A DNA stretch of 64,000 bases from NCBI RefSeq assembly GCF_947497125.1, contig NZ_CANMFI010000001.1:310001-374000 (forward strand), given 5' to 3'. Origin of the DNA: an uncultured Polaribacter sp. Its GTDB lineage: Bacteria; Bacteroidota; Bacteroidia; Flavobacteriales; Flavobacteriaceae. The notes below the pieces were generated by a model that saw only the letters and a program-made list of their open reading frames with translations, was not told the origin of the DNA and did not search any database. Shown piece after piece: positions 9,312-17,882 of the stretch. The stretch's first letter is position 1, and every line of letters begins with the position of its first letter. A program made the translations under genes and the position numbers.

Positions 9312-9347
9312 AAAAAAACATCTACTATAATTAGTAGATGTTTTTTT
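9312..9347 (-). terminator. Terminator after rplI
   Basis: Perfect 9-bp stem CATCTACTA / TAGTAGATG (9319-9327, 9332-9340) with a TAAT loop, flanked by seven A and seven T. It can act on the minus strand for the rpsF-rpsR-rplI transcript; it also separates rplI from the receptor gene. Confidence 0.85.
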
Positions 9348-9366
9348 AACAATTAGTTAACAACTA

Positions 9367-9813
9367 TTACTCTGCAATAACCTCAAAAGTAATATCTGCA
9401 ACTACAGCTCTGTGTAATCTTACAGATGCTTCGTATTTACCTAATCTTTTTACAGAACCACCAACAACTTTGATAAACTTTTTATCTAAGTTTGTTCCTG
9501 CTTTTGCAAGTGCTGCAGCTAAATCTATGTTGTTTACAGAGCCAAATAACTTGTCTCCAGAACCAACTTTAGATGCAATCTTAATTTCATATCCTTTAAT
9601 TGTTTCTGCTATTTTATTAGCTTCTTCAATTAATTTAGCTTCTTTAAAAGCACGTTGTTTTAAATTCTCTGCTAAAACTTTCTTTGCAGAAGAAGTAGCT
9701 AAAACTGCTTGTCCTGTAGGGATTAAAAAGTTTCTACCATAACCGTTTTTTACAGCTACAACATCATCTTTAAATCCTAAATTTTCTACGTCTTGTCTTA
9801 ATATCAATTCCAT
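9367..9813 (-). CDS. rplI: 50S ribosomal protein L9
   Basis: The protein is 148 aa. The N-terminal domain shows the L9 signature (MELILRQDVENLGFKDDVVAVKNGYGRNFLIPTGQAVLAT), followed by the long connecting helix (KVLAENLKQRAFKEAKLIEEANKI) and the C-terminal rRNA-binding domain (GSGDKLFGSVNNIDLAAAL). Last gene of the rpsF-rpsR-rplI operon, 14 bases after rpsR, ended by a strong hairpin. Confidence 0.97.
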   Translation of the reverse strand: MELILRQDVENLGFKDDVVAVKNGYGRNFLIPTGQAVLATSSAKKVLAENLKQRAFKEAKLIEEANKIAETIKGYEIKIASKVGSGDKLFGSVNNIDLAAALAKAGTNLDKKFIKVVGGSVKRLGKYEASVRLHRAVVADITFEVIAE

Positions 9814-9827
9814 GTCCTACGTCTTTA

Positions 9828-10124
9828 TTATTTTAACATATCTCCAACGTAAGGCATTAATGCCAAATGACGACATCTTTTAATTGCTTGCGCAACTTTA
9901 CGTTGATATTTTAATGAAGTTCCTGTTAAACGTCTTGGTAAAATTTTACCTTGTTCGTTTACTAAATACATTAAGAAGTCTGCATCTTTATAATCGATAT
10001 ACTTAATACCTTTCTTCTTAAATCTACAGTACTTTGATTCTTTTTTAGTATCAATATCTAATGGCGTTAAATATCTAACGTCAGCAGATTTACCACCTTT
10101 TGCTTGTTGTTCTATTGTAGCCAT
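9828..10124 (-). CDS. rpsR: 30S ribosomal protein S18
   Basis: The protein is 98 aa. The conserved core [61 protein letters not shown] is complete. The N terminus ([29 protein letters not shown]) is about 25 residues longer than in E. coli, which I believe is usual in Bacteroidota. It follows rpsF by three bases and precedes rplI. No ssb or priB gene lies between, unlike the proteobacterial order. Confidence 0.97.
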   Translation of the reverse strand: MATIEQQAKGGKSADVRYLTPLDIDTKKESKYCRFKKKGIKYIDYKDADFLMYLVNEQGKILPRRLTGTSLKYQRKVAQAIKRCRHLALMPYVGDMLK

Positions 10125-10127
10125 TTG

Positions 10128-10469
10128 TTATTTTTTTGAAGATTTAACACGTTCAGTTCTAACTTTTGCCCAAGCAGCAGCATGTTTGTCAAGTTTTACA
10201 GTTAAATAACGCATAACGCTATCATCTCTTCTAAACTCTAACTCGAATGCTGAGATTTCTTCTCCGGCAACTTTAAACTCTAATAAGTGATAAAAACCAC
10301 TTTTTTTCTTCTGAATTGGGTATGCTAATTTTTTTAAGCCCCAATCTTCTTTTGAGATCATTTCAGCTCCTTTAGAAACTAAATAATCTTCGAACTTTTG
10401 TACTGTCTCCTTTATCTGAGTATCAGATAAAACGGGATTCATAATGAAAACAGTTTCGTAATGATTCAT
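10128..10469 (-). CDS. rpsF: 30S ribosomal protein S6
   Basis: The protein is 113 aa and starts MNHYETVFIMNPVLSDTQIKETVQKFEDYL. The S6 fold motif GLKKLAYPIQKKKSGFYHLLEFK is present, and the tail is basic (RTERVKSSKK) with no poly-Glu extension. First gene of the operon; it has a TATATTTG box upstream. S6 pairs with S18 on the 16S platform, matching the gene order. Confidence 0.97.
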   Translation of the reverse strand: MNHYETVFIMNPVLSDTQIKETVQKFEDYLVSKGAEMISKEDWGLKKLAYPIQKKKSGFYHLLEFKVAGEEISAFELEFRRDDSVMRYLTVKLDKHAAAWAKVRTERVKSSKK

Positions 10470-10502
10470 AAATTAAATATTTATTGTTTATTTTTAAGGC
10501 TG

Positions 10503-10510
10503 CAAATATA
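10503..10510 (-). promoter_or_regulatory. -7 box for rpsF-rpsR-rplI
   Basis: CAAATATA on the plus strand is TATATTTG on the minus strand, an exact TAnnTTTG followed by C, 33 bases upstream of the rpsF ATG. The -33 element is weak. Confidence 0.5.
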
Positions 10511-10611
10511 CTAACTTTTTCTTATTTAAAAGCATATAACATCAATAAAAATAAGCTATTGATTATTTTGCATTTGTAAGGCTCTTTTTTTTAGGTTTAT
10601 TTTGATAAAAA

Positions 10612-10644
10612 AAAAGAGGAACTTAATTTGTAAGTTCCTCTTTT
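10612..10644 (-). terminator. Terminator of the MacAB-like operon
   Basis: 14-bp stem AAAAGAGGAACTTA / TAAGTTCCTCTTTT around an ATTTG loop, 17 bases after the stop of the adaptor gene. The A run on its left gives the T tract on the minus strand. Confidence 0.85.
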
Positions 10645-10661
10645 AAATACTTTAATATCTA

Positions 10662-11771
10662 TTAACTCTTATCTTTATTTTCTGATTTAGAAGCTTTGTT
10701 CCAAATTTTAATTTCATCTTCTATTGCAACACCTTCTACTACTTCTACATTTACACCATCTGAAGTACCTAGTTTTAGAGTCTTTTTTTCAAACGTACCA
10801 TCTTCAACCTTAACTTCTACATACGGTTCTTCTGTTTTTTTGTCAAATCTTAACAATGCTTCTTTTATAGAAAGAACACTGTCTTTTTTAACCAACACAA
10901 TATCTGCGTTGGCACTATATCCTGCTCTAATAAAAAAGTCATCATCTAAAGAAACATCTGCTTTAATTTTAAATTGAACAGCACCACCCTCTTCGGTTCC
11001 TTTTGGAGCAATAAAATTAAGTTTCGCAGGAAACTTTTTACCTTCTATAGCACCAATAGAAACTTCAATATCGGTTCCTTTAATTAATTTACCTACTTCA
11101 GATTCATCTACTTTACCTTCAAAAATCATTTTGGTCATATCTGCAATGGTTGCAATTGTTGTTCCCGCACTAAAACCGTTTGTTTCTACAACTTGAGTTC
11201 CTTTTTTTACTGGAATTTCAACCACCATACCAGAAGTAGTTGCTCTAATATTTGTGTTTGCTCCAGAAGCACCTGCAGAACCTTTCTTTATAATTTGATA
11301 ATCGTTCTGAGCATTTCTTAAATCATTTTTTGCTTGATTGTAAGAAAATTCTAAAGTTTCAAATTCTTGACGAGATATAACCCCTTTGTCAAATAAATTC
11401 TTATTTCTGTCATATTGAATTTTAGCATTATTCAATTGAATTTGAATCGAATTAACTCTACCTTTTGCACTGGTTAATGACTGCTCGTTAGGCACTACTC
11501 TTACGGTTGCAATCAAATCTCCTGTTTTAACAACAGCACCTTCTTCCACAACAATTTTATCTATAATACCCGCAATTTGAGGCTTTATTTCAACTTCTTC
11601 TAACGGAGTTACTTTACCTGTTGCTACTGTTTTTTTAACAATGGTAGTTTTAAATGGCGTTTCTGTTTCATAGGCAACAATACTTTTTTTGTTTTTTTTA
11701 CCAAACCAAATAAGTGCTGCTATAAAACCTATTGCAATAACTATTAAAATAATTTTAGATCTTTTACTCAT
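10662..11771 (-). CDS. Periplasmic adaptor (membrane fusion) protein, MacA/HlyD family
   Basis: A 369-aa protein with an N-terminal membrane anchor (KIILIVIAIGFIAALIWFG) and no lipobox. The lipoyl/barrel-sandwich half (ATGKVTPLEEVEIKPQIAGIIDKIVVEEGAVVKTGDLIATV) leads into a helical hairpin (LTSAKGRVNSIQIQLNNAKIQYDRNKNLFDKGVISRQEFETLEFSYNQAKNDL), then the second lipoyl half (SGMVVEIPVKKGTQV) and beta-barrel. It should bridge the two inner-membrane permeases encoded just upstream to a TolC-like outer-membrane channel. It is the last gene of the operon, 24 bases after the permease gene; no tolC homologue is present here. Confidence 0.9.
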   Translation of the reverse strand: MSKRSKIILIVIAIGFIAALIWFGKKNKKSIVAYETETPFKTTIVKKTVATGKVTPLEEVEIKPQIAGIIDKIVVEEGAVVKTGDLIATVRVVPNEQSLTSAKGRVNSIQIQLNNAKIQYDRNKNLFDKGVISRQEFETLEFSYNQAKNDLRNAQNDYQIIKKGSAGASGANTNIRATTSGMVVEIPVKKGTQVVETNGFSAGTTIATIADMTKMIFEGKVDESEVGKLIKGTDIEVSIGAIEGKKFPAKLNFIAPKGTEEGGAVQFKIKADVSLDDDFFIRAGYSANADIVLVKKDSVLSIKEALLRFDKKTEEPYVEVKVEDGTFEKKTLKLGTSDGVNVEVVEGVAIEDEIKIWNKASKSENKDKS

Positions 11772-11795
11772 GATATATTATTAATTGATTGATTT

Positions 11796-13040
11796 TTATT
11801 CTTCTCTTAATGCTTCTATTGGCCTTACTATTGTTGCCATATGAGCCGGTATTAGTCCTATTAAAGTACCCAACACAATTAGTGTGGTAAATGCAATTAT
11901 AATGATAGGTATGTCTACTGTTGGATTTATTAAAACAGCATCATCACCAGCTCCCAGAAAAGTATCTATTAGTGCTAAAATAGATGCTCCAGAAATAATA
12001 CCAATCATACCTGCAATGGTAGTTAAAAAAACCGACTCTAATATAATTTGTTGCCTTATGCTTTTAGGTGTTGCTCCTAATGCTCTTCTAATTCCTATTT
12101 CTTGTGTTCTTTCTTTAACGGTAATTAATAAAATGTTACCAATCGCAAAAACACCTGCAATTAAAGTTGCTATACCTACAAACCAAGTTAAAAACTGCAT
12201 GCCTGTTAAAAAACCTGTCACTTTACCAATTTCTTTCCCTAGATTTACACTACCAAAAGCTCTTTCATCTTCTGGATGCACTTTATGAAGCCCTTTTAAG
12301 GTAAGTAATACGTCTTTTTCCATTTGCTCTATATCAACGCCTTCATACGCAGTAATCATCATCCAATCTACTCTGTTTGCTGTATTGTATACTTTTTTAA
12401 AAGTTGTAAAAGGTATGTAAGCAGTATCTCCATCAAAATCAACAGATGTAGAAGGCTTGTAAACACCAATTACTTTATAGTTGATGCTATTTATTTTCAC
12501 CAATTGTCCTATTGGAAACTCATCCAAATCAAACAATTGTTTATACATATCTTCTGATATTACTGCAACTTTTGCATTTGATAGAATATCATTTTCGTTT
12601 AAAAAACGTCCATATAAAAGTTGTTTTTTCTGAATTTGATCGACGATGGGATAATCTCCACTTACATTAAAACTTCCAGATTTAAAGTCTTTTATAATAA
12701 GGTTGTTTGTCTGATTTCTGGGTGCTAAAAGTCTAATTTCATTAGCATATTCAGATGTTAAAAGTTCAATATCATTTAATGTTAAAGTAAATCTTCTACC
12801 CTCTTGAAAACCTTTAAAAGGTTTGTCTGTAGATTGTGTCCAAACAAAAACACTATTGGTTGCAAAATTACCAAACAACTTGTTAAAACTATTTTCTAAA
12901 CCTCTTGCAGAACCTAATAAAACTACCAGTAAAAAAATACCCCATAACACTCCAATAATTGTTATTGCAGTTCTTATTTTGTTTTTACGGATGCTACCGT
13001 AAATTTCTTGCCAAGTATCTGAATCGAATAAAAATTTCAT
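11796..13040 (-). CDS. ABC transporter permease, MacB/FtsX type (second of two)
   Basis: A 414-aa protein with one N-terminal transmembrane helix (KIRTAITIIGVLWGIFLLVVLLGSA), a periplasmic MacB core domain of about 230 residues, and three C-terminal helices with the FtsX motif (VKERTQEIGIRRALGATPKSIRQQIILES). The C terminus PAHMATIVRPIEALREE is typical of MacB permeases. The ATPase is a separate polypeptide, unlike E. coli MacB. It lies three bases after the other permease gene; the two probably form a heterodimer. Confidence 0.9.
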   Translation of the reverse strand: MKFLFDSDTWQEIYGSIRKNKIRTAITIIGVLWGIFLLVVLLGSARGLENSFNKLFGNFATNSVFVWTQSTDKPFKGFQEGRRFTLTLNDIELLTSEYANEIRLLAPRNQTNNLIIKDFKSGSFNVSGDYPIVDQIQKKQLLYGRFLNENDILSNAKVAVISEDMYKQLFDLDEFPIGQLVKINSINYKVIGVYKPSTSVDFDGDTAYIPFTTFKKVYNTANRVDWMMITAYEGVDIEQMEKDVLLTLKGLHKVHPEDERAFGSVNLGKEIGKVTGFLTGMQFLTWFVGIATLIAGVFAIGNILLITVKERTQEIGIRRALGATPKSIRQQIILESVFLTTIAGMIGIISGASILALIDTFLGAGDDAVLINPTVDIPIIIIAFTTLIVLGTLIGLIPAHMATIVRPIEALREE

Positions 13041-13042
13041 AA

Positions 13043-14275
13043 TTAATCTGCTCTTAAGGCTTCTATAGGTTTAATATTTGCTGCTTTTTTTGCGGGTACA
13101 TAGCCTGCAATCAATCCAGAAATAATCAACACAATTGTTGCACCAATTACCACTCCAGAACTTACACTTGGGTCTTTTATAAAATATTTTTCTTCTAAGC
13201 TATTGCCTATAAAACTTAAAATATAAGTTCCTAAACTTAAACCAATATAACCTGCAATAGTTGTAATTAAAACAGATTCTTGAACAACCATACCAACTAT
13301 AGAAGATGGTTTTGCACCTAGTGCTTTTCGAATACCAAATTCTTTGGTTCTTTCTTTAATAACAAATATCATAATATTAGAAATACCAATAATACCAGCA
13401 ATAAGAGTTCCAGATCCTATAAAAATTATAATAAACAAGAGTGCTAAGCTTACAGTGCTCACAAATTGATTTGCTTCGGCCATGTTTCTTATAGAAAGTG
13501 CACTTTGATCATCTGGATGAATGTTTAGTTTTTTTCTTAAGTCACGTTCCATCTTATTCCCAAAAGCAATCGCTTCATTGGTACTTAATTTCGGATTATA
13601 GCCTAAGTTAATCTGACTGATATAATCGTTATTACCATACATCATTTGAGAGGTAGTAACGGGTATATAAGCCTTACGTTCTTCATTATCTCCTCCATCA
13701 TCAGAAAAAATTCCGATTATCAAAAAAGAACTTCCGTTTACATTTACACGCTTACCCAAAGCGGGCTTTTCGCCAAATAAATCTTTTTTAATAAGCCTTC
13801 CGATAACAATTACTTTCGATTTTTCTCTTAAATCTCGCTCATTTAAATATCGACCCTCATCAATCATTGTTTTTTCTAAAAATTGATGATCTGGATTTAC
13901 TGCCATTACACTATATGTACTAGCCTCATTTTTGTATTTAATTACAAAGTTTTTGTAAATTCTAGTAGATTGATACTCTATCTTATCAGCATACTCTTCG
14001 GTTACATAATTGTAATCTTTGTTTTTTAACTGTATTTTTCTGCCTGTTTGTAATCCTTTATATGGTTTAGAGGTTTTCCAGACTCTTACAAACATCGAAT
14101 TTTGAGCATCATCTGCAAAAGCTCCTTTAAAAAAGTTGCCAAGACCATTAGAAATACCAAATAATAGTGTGAAAAGTAAAATTGCAAATGCAACTGTAAA
14201 TCCCGACATTACAGAACGTAATCGGTTTTTATTAATACTTTGAAAAATCTCTCTCCATCTATCTATATCAAACAT
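13043..14275 (-). CDS. ABC transporter permease, MacB/FtsX type (first of two)
   Basis: A 410-aa protein with the same architecture as its neighbour: an N-terminal helix (RLRSVMSGFTVAFAILLFTLLFG), a periplasmic core, then three helices containing VIKERTKEFGIRKALGAKPSSIVGMVVQES. It ends PAKKAANIKPIEALRAD. The two permeases are clearly paralogous, which suggests a local duplication followed by specialisation. Two bases separate it from the ATPase gene. The substrate cannot be inferred; related systems export macrolides, peptides or lipoproteins. Confidence 0.9.
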   Translation of the reverse strand: MFDIDRWREIFQSINKNRLRSVMSGFTVAFAILLFTLLFGISNGLGNFFKGAFADDAQNSMFVRVWKTSKPYKGLQTGRKIQLKNKDYNYVTEEYADKIEYQSTRIYKNFVIKYKNEASTYSVMAVNPDHQFLEKTMIDEGRYLNERDLREKSKVIVIGRLIKKDLFGEKPALGKRVNVNGSSFLIIGIFSDDGGDNEERKAYIPVTTSQMMYGNNDYISQINLGYNPKLSTNEAIAFGNKMERDLRKKLNIHPDDQSALSIRNMAEANQFVSTVSLALLFIIIFIGSGTLIAGIIGISNIMIFVIKERTKEFGIRKALGAKPSSIVGMVVQESVLITTIAGYIGLSLGTYILSFIGNSLEEKYFIKDPSVSSGVVIGATIVLIISGLIAGYVPAKKAANIKPIEALRAD

Positions 14276-14277
14276 AA

Positions 14278-14970
14278 TTAATTAGATTTTGCTGCATTAG
14301 TATATTCATCACTAATAATAACACCATCTTTAAGCCTTACAATTCTTTTGGTTTGTTCTGCAACTTCTTCTTCATGTGTAATTACAAAAACCGTCATTCC
14401 TTCATTATTAATGTCTTTTAACAAATCCATTACAGAGTCTGTCGTGGTAGAATCTAGTGCACCAGTTGGTTCATCTGCCAAAACAACTTTAGGTTTAGTA
14501 ACTAAAGCTCTTGCGATGGCAACACGTTGTTTTTGACCACCAGATAGCTCGTTTGGTAAATGATTTGCCCAATCTTTTAGACCTACTTTGTCTAAATATT
14601 CTAATGCTATTTCTAAACGTTGTTTTCTATTCATTCCCTTATAATATAAAGGAAGAGCAACATTTTCTAGTGCAGTTTTGTAAGATATAAGATTAAATGA
14701 CTGAAAGATAAAGCCTAAGAACTTATTTCTTAAAGTAGCCGCCTTCTTCTCATTCATATCTTTTATTAACTGACCGTTTAAAAAATAGTTACCTTCATCA
14801 TGAATATCTAAAAGACCCACAATATTTAATAAAGTAGATTTTCCTGAACCAGAAGACCCCATAATCGAAACAAACTCACCCTCTTTTATGTGTAAATCTA
14901 TCCCCTTTAAAACATGTAAAGAATCTTTACCAATTGGATACGATTTATGAAGTTTTTCTATTTTAATCAT
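14278..14970 (-). CDS. ABC transporter ATP-binding protein, MacB/LolD type
   Basis: A 230-aa ATPase. Walker A GSSGSGKSTLLN, Q-loop FIFQSFNLI, signature LSGGQKQRVAIARAL and Walker B VVLADEPTGALDS, followed by the H-loop (VITHEEEV), are all intact. The GSSGSGKST and ADEPTGALDS forms are typical of the LolD/MacB/FtsE group. First gene of the four-gene operon, with a recognisable promoter upstream. Confidence 0.93.
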   Translation of the reverse strand: MIKIEKLHKSYPIGKDSLHVLKGIDLHIKEGEFVSIMGSSGSGKSTLLNIVGLLDIHDEGNYFLNGQLIKDMNEKKAATLRNKFLGFIFQSFNLISYKTALENVALPLYYKGMNRKQRLEIALEYLDKVGLKDWANHLPNELSGGQKQRVAIARALVTKPKVVLADEPTGALDSTTTDSVMDLLKDINNEGMTVFVITHEEEVAEQTKRIVRLKDGVIISDEYTNAAKSN

Positions 14971-14988
14971 TTCTTATTAAATTTTTAA

Positions 14989-15017
14989 CGAAAGTAGCAA
15001 TTATCAAATGCCAGCAA
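14989..15017 (-). promoter_or_regulatory. Promoter of the MacAB-like operon
   Basis: On the minus strand TTG (15017-15015), 18 bases, then TACTTTCG (14996-14989), a one-mismatch TAnnTTTG box. The box ends 18 bases upstream of the ATG at 14970. A 20-bp palindrome lies directly upstream of it. Confidence 0.5.
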
Positions 15018-15030
15018 TACTAATTTTATG

Positions 15031-15050
15031 TTAAAAGCAATTGCTTTTAA
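15031..15050. promoter_or_regulatory. 20-bp perfect palindrome, candidate operator
   Basis: TTAAAAGCAATTGCTTTTAA is perfectly self-complementary. It sits 14 bases upstream of the -33 element of the efflux operon, in the divergent gap with the DCC-family gene, where an activator or repressor dimer could bind. There is no T tract, so it is not a terminator. Confidence 0.45.
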
Positions 15051-15176
15051 AGCACACAAACATAAGACGACTTATTTTAATTTATGTTACAATCAATAAC
15101 TATTTTTTTAATATTAGCAATTGTAGATGCTTCTTATTAATTAAAAAATGTTCTGTTATTTAATGGTTATATAAAG

Positions 15177-15184
15177 TATCTTTG
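15177..15184 (+). promoter_or_regulatory. -7 box for the DCC-family gene
   Basis: TATCTTTG, an exact TAnnTTTG box, 29 bases upstream of the ATG at 15214. The -33 element is unclear. Confidence 0.4.
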
Positions 15185-15213
15185 TTTTTTCTACCAAATA
15201 TTAATTGTTTTAA

Positions 15214-15630
15214 ATGATTGAAATCCCTAAACATAAAAAAGTTATTATTTTTGATGGTATTTGTAATTTATGCAATTCTACAGTAGAAAAAATTATAAAA
15301 TTGGATGTTAAACATCATTTTATGTTTGTTTCCAATCAATCAGAAGTTGGTCAAAATTTAATTCGTTATTTAAATATAGATCCTGCTTTAACAGATTCTG
15401 TAATTTTATATGAACCTGGTGTTTCTTATGATATAAAATCTACTGCAGCCATAAAAGTGATGAGTAGTTTTGGCGGATTTTGGACGATTACCAAAGTTTT
15501 TTGGTTGTTTCCTGAAAGTTTTAGAGATGCTATTTATGATTATATAGCCAGTAATAGATACCAATGGTTTGGACAAAAAGATACTTGTATGCGACCGTCA
15601 AGTGATTTAAAAGAGCGATTTTTAGAATAA
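15214..15630 (+). CDS. DCC-family thiol-disulfide oxidoreductase-like protein (DUF393)
   Basis: A 138-aa protein named for its N-terminal motif, here IFDGICNLCNSTVEKI, which contains the DxxCxxC signature of the family. The second conserved region (VILYEPGVSYDIKSTAAIKVM) and the C-terminal WFGQKDTCMRP are also present. The thioredoxin-like fold and paired cysteines suggest redox activity, but the reaction is not known. It has no signal peptide. Eight bases separate it from the HAD gene downstream, so they are likely cotranscribed. Confidence 0.88.
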   Translation: MIEIPKHKKVIIFDGICNLCNSTVEKIIKLDVKHHFMFVSNQSEVGQNLIRYLNIDPALTDSVILYEPGVSYDIKSTAAIKVMSSFGGFWTITKVFWLFPESFRDAIYDYIASNRYQWFGQKDTCMRPSSDLKERFLE

Positions 15631-15638
15631 AATTTTAC

Positions 15639-16304
15639 ATGAAAAAGCAATTAGAATATAAAATTAAATGTGTCATTTTTGACATGGATGGTGTAATTAT
15701 AGATTCAGAAGAAATACATAAAAAAGCTTATTATGAAACTTTTGTTTCTTTAGGTTTAAATGTTTCTGAAGATTTATATAAAACCCTAACAGGATCTTCT
15801 ACAATTAATGCTTTTCAGAAACTAGTAAAACATTTTGATTTAAATTTAAATCCCGAAGATTTAGTTTTAGATAAAAGAAAACGCTATGTAAATTTCTTTG
15901 AAAATGACCCGAATTTAAAATTGGTTGCCGGTGTTGAAGACATTATTAAATATTTCTACGAAAAACAAATAACATTAATTTTAGCTTCATCTTCTGCAAT
16001 GATTAATATTGATCGAGTTTTTAACCGGTTCAATTTAAACAACTATTTTACCGCTAAAATTAGTGGTGCAGACTTAACTGCTTCTAAACCTCATCCAGAA
16101 ATTTTTGAAAAAGCAGCTATTTTAGCCAATATTCCTAAAGAAAACTGTGTTGTTATCGAAGATTCAGACAATGGCATTATGGCCGCTAATGATGCAGGTA
16201 TTTTTGTGTTTGGATATAAAAATCCTTTGTCTGAAGGACAAACTTTAGAAAATGCAGACTTTATAATTAATAACTTTAAGCGCTTAAAGAAGTTTGTAAG
16301 TTAA
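15639..16304 (+). CDS. HAD-superfamily hydrolase, beta-phosphoglucomutase-like
   Basis: A 221-aa cytosolic HAD subfamily I protein. Motif I is FDMDGVIIDSE with both catalytic Asp residues, motif II is LASSSAMIN, motif III Lys is in ASKPHPEIF, and motif IV is VIEDSDNGIMAANDAG. The helical cap carries EIHKKAYYETFVSLGL. The DMDGVIIDSE form fits beta-phosphoglucomutase or a related sugar phosphatase; the substrate cannot be read from sequence. It converges on the symporter gene. Confidence 0.88.
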   Translation: MKKQLEYKIKCVIFDMDGVIIDSEEIHKKAYYETFVSLGLNVSEDLYKTLTGSSTINAFQKLVKHFDLNLNPEDLVLDKRKRYVNFFENDPNLKLVAGVEDIIKYFYEKQITLILASSSAMINIDRVFNRFNLNNYFTAKISGADLTASKPHPEIFEKAAILANIPKENCVVIEDSDNGIMAANDAGIFVFGYKNPLSEGQTLENADFIINNFKRLKKFVS

Positions 16305-16350
16305 ACTTCTAAGAATCCATTTTTTATTTATCATACAATTAAAAATAGCT

Positions 16351-16402
16351 AAAAAATAAATACTTTACTCTAAACTAAAATAGTTTAAGAATAAAGTATT
16401 TA
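16351..16402 (-). terminator. Hairpin between convergent HAD and symporter genes
   Basis: Long stem: TAAATACTTTA (16357-16367) pairs with TAAAGTATTTA (16392-16402), and TAAACTA with TAGTTTA inside. An A run at 16351-16356 gives a T tract on the minus strand, so it probably ends symporter transcription; it may also act for the plus strand. Confidence 0.6.
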
Positions 16403-16434
16403 CTGAATTATATTATAAAATGATTAAAGTAAAA

Positions 16435-17763
16435 CTACTTTACTTTATCGTAATTATCATCCCATTCTTTGGTATTTGGTTTGTCTTTTAACTTACCTAA
16501 AGATTTAGCAACTAACATAGAAACAGTAGCGTCACCTGTAACATTTACAGTAGTTCTACACATGTCTAACGGTCTGTCTACTGCAAATATAAGTGCCAAA
16601 CCAATAGGCAATAACTCTGCCGGAAAACCAATAGATTCTAACACAATTACCAACATTACCATACCCGCACTTGGCACAGCTGCAGAACCAATAGATGCCA
16701 ACAAGGCAGTAAAAACAATTACCATTTGATTGCTAAAAGTTAATCCCTCTGGCCAAATAACCTGCATGATAAAAACAGCTGCAATACCTTGGTATAAACT
16801 TGTACCATCCATATTAATGGTTGCTCCAACAGGCAATACAAAACCAGAAACTTCTTTATCTACACCTAAATGCTCTTCTACCCTTTCCATAGTAACTGGT
16901 AGAGTTGCTGCACTAGAACTAGTAGAAAAAGCCAATAATTGTGCAGGACTTATTTGTTTTAGAAACCATAACGGAGATTTTTTAGTAATTACACTAATTA
17001 ATAGCAAATAAAAACCAATCATTAATAGCAAACCACCAACTACACACAATGCATATTGTAAGAGTTTTAAGAGGATTTCTGTATCATCAAAAGCAATAAT
17101 AACGTTTGCTAATAAGGCAAAAACGGCATAAGGTGCAAAAAGCATGATAAGGTCTACCATTTTCATCACCATTTCATTTAAAGAATCAAAAAAGTCCATT
17201 AAAGGTTTTGCTTTTTTCTCTGGAATTAATAACAAAGAAATACCGACAAACATGGCGAAAAATATAATTTGAAGCATGCTAGCATCTACAAACGACTGAA
17301 AAATATTACTCGGAAAAATATCTACCAATGCTTGTAAAGGACCTGCATCATTTTGTGCAGTTGCTTTGGTTAACTTATCTGTAACATCTGCAGAAGTTTC
17401 GTACTTGGCTTTAATTTTTTCGATGGTATCTAATGCCATTCCTTCTCCTGGCTTTACTATATTAACAATACCCAAACCGATAATAATAGCAACTAAAGTA
17501 GTACCTATATATATTGAAATGGTTTTAAACCCCATTTTCTTAATTTTAGAAATATCTTTTAAATCAGAAATTCCTTTAATTAAAGAAGCTAAAATAAGTG
17601 GTACCGCAATTAATTTTAATAAATTGATAAAAATGGTTCCAAAAGGTTTTATCCAATCTGTTACAAAACCTTTACCGCCATCTATAGAATTCATTATAAA
17701 ACCAAATAGGATTCCTAATGTCATTCCAATTAAAATTTTCCAGTGTAGTGCTAATTTTTTCAT
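16435..17763 (-). CDS. Dicarboxylate/amino acid:cation symporter (DAACS family)
   Basis: A 442-aa inner-membrane transporter of the GltP/DctA family. The serine-rich re-entrant loop FSTSSSAATLPVTM and the NMDGT motif (VGATINMDGTSLYQGIAAVF) that bind cation and substrate are intact. The second re-entrant loop (IGSAAVPSAGMVMLVIVLES) and the helix with DRPLDMCRTTVNVTGD also match. About eight hydrophobic helices are visible. Likely imports glutamate, aspartate or C4-dicarboxylates with Na+ or H+; which one is not resolvable. Single-gene transcript. Confidence 0.93.
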   Translation of the reverse strand: MKKLALHWKILIGMTLGILFGFIMNSIDGGKGFVTDWIKPFGTIFINLLKLIAVPLILASLIKGISDLKDISKIKKMGFKTISIYIGTTLVAIIIGLGIVNIVKPGEGMALDTIEKIKAKYETSADVTDKLTKATAQNDAGPLQALVDIFPSNIFQSFVDASMLQIIFFAMFVGISLLLIPEKKAKPLMDFFDSLNEMVMKMVDLIMLFAPYAVFALLANVIIAFDDTEILLKLLQYALCVVGGLLLMIGFYLLLISVITKKSPLWFLKQISPAQLLAFSTSSSAATLPVTMERVEEHLGVDKEVSGFVLPVGATINMDGTSLYQGIAAVFIMQVIWPEGLTFSNQMVIVFTALLASIGSAAVPSAGMVMLVIVLESIGFPAELLPIGLALIFAVDRPLDMCRTTVNVTGDATVSMLVAKSLGKLKDKPNTKEWDDNYDKVK

Positions 17764-17882
17764 TAATATATGAGTTTATTTAATGCTGAAAGATAAAAAA
17801 TAATTAAAACTTTGAGTGACTTAATGCATAAAATGTGTCAAATTTGTATAAAACAATAACATAAATTATTAAAAAAACAAAA

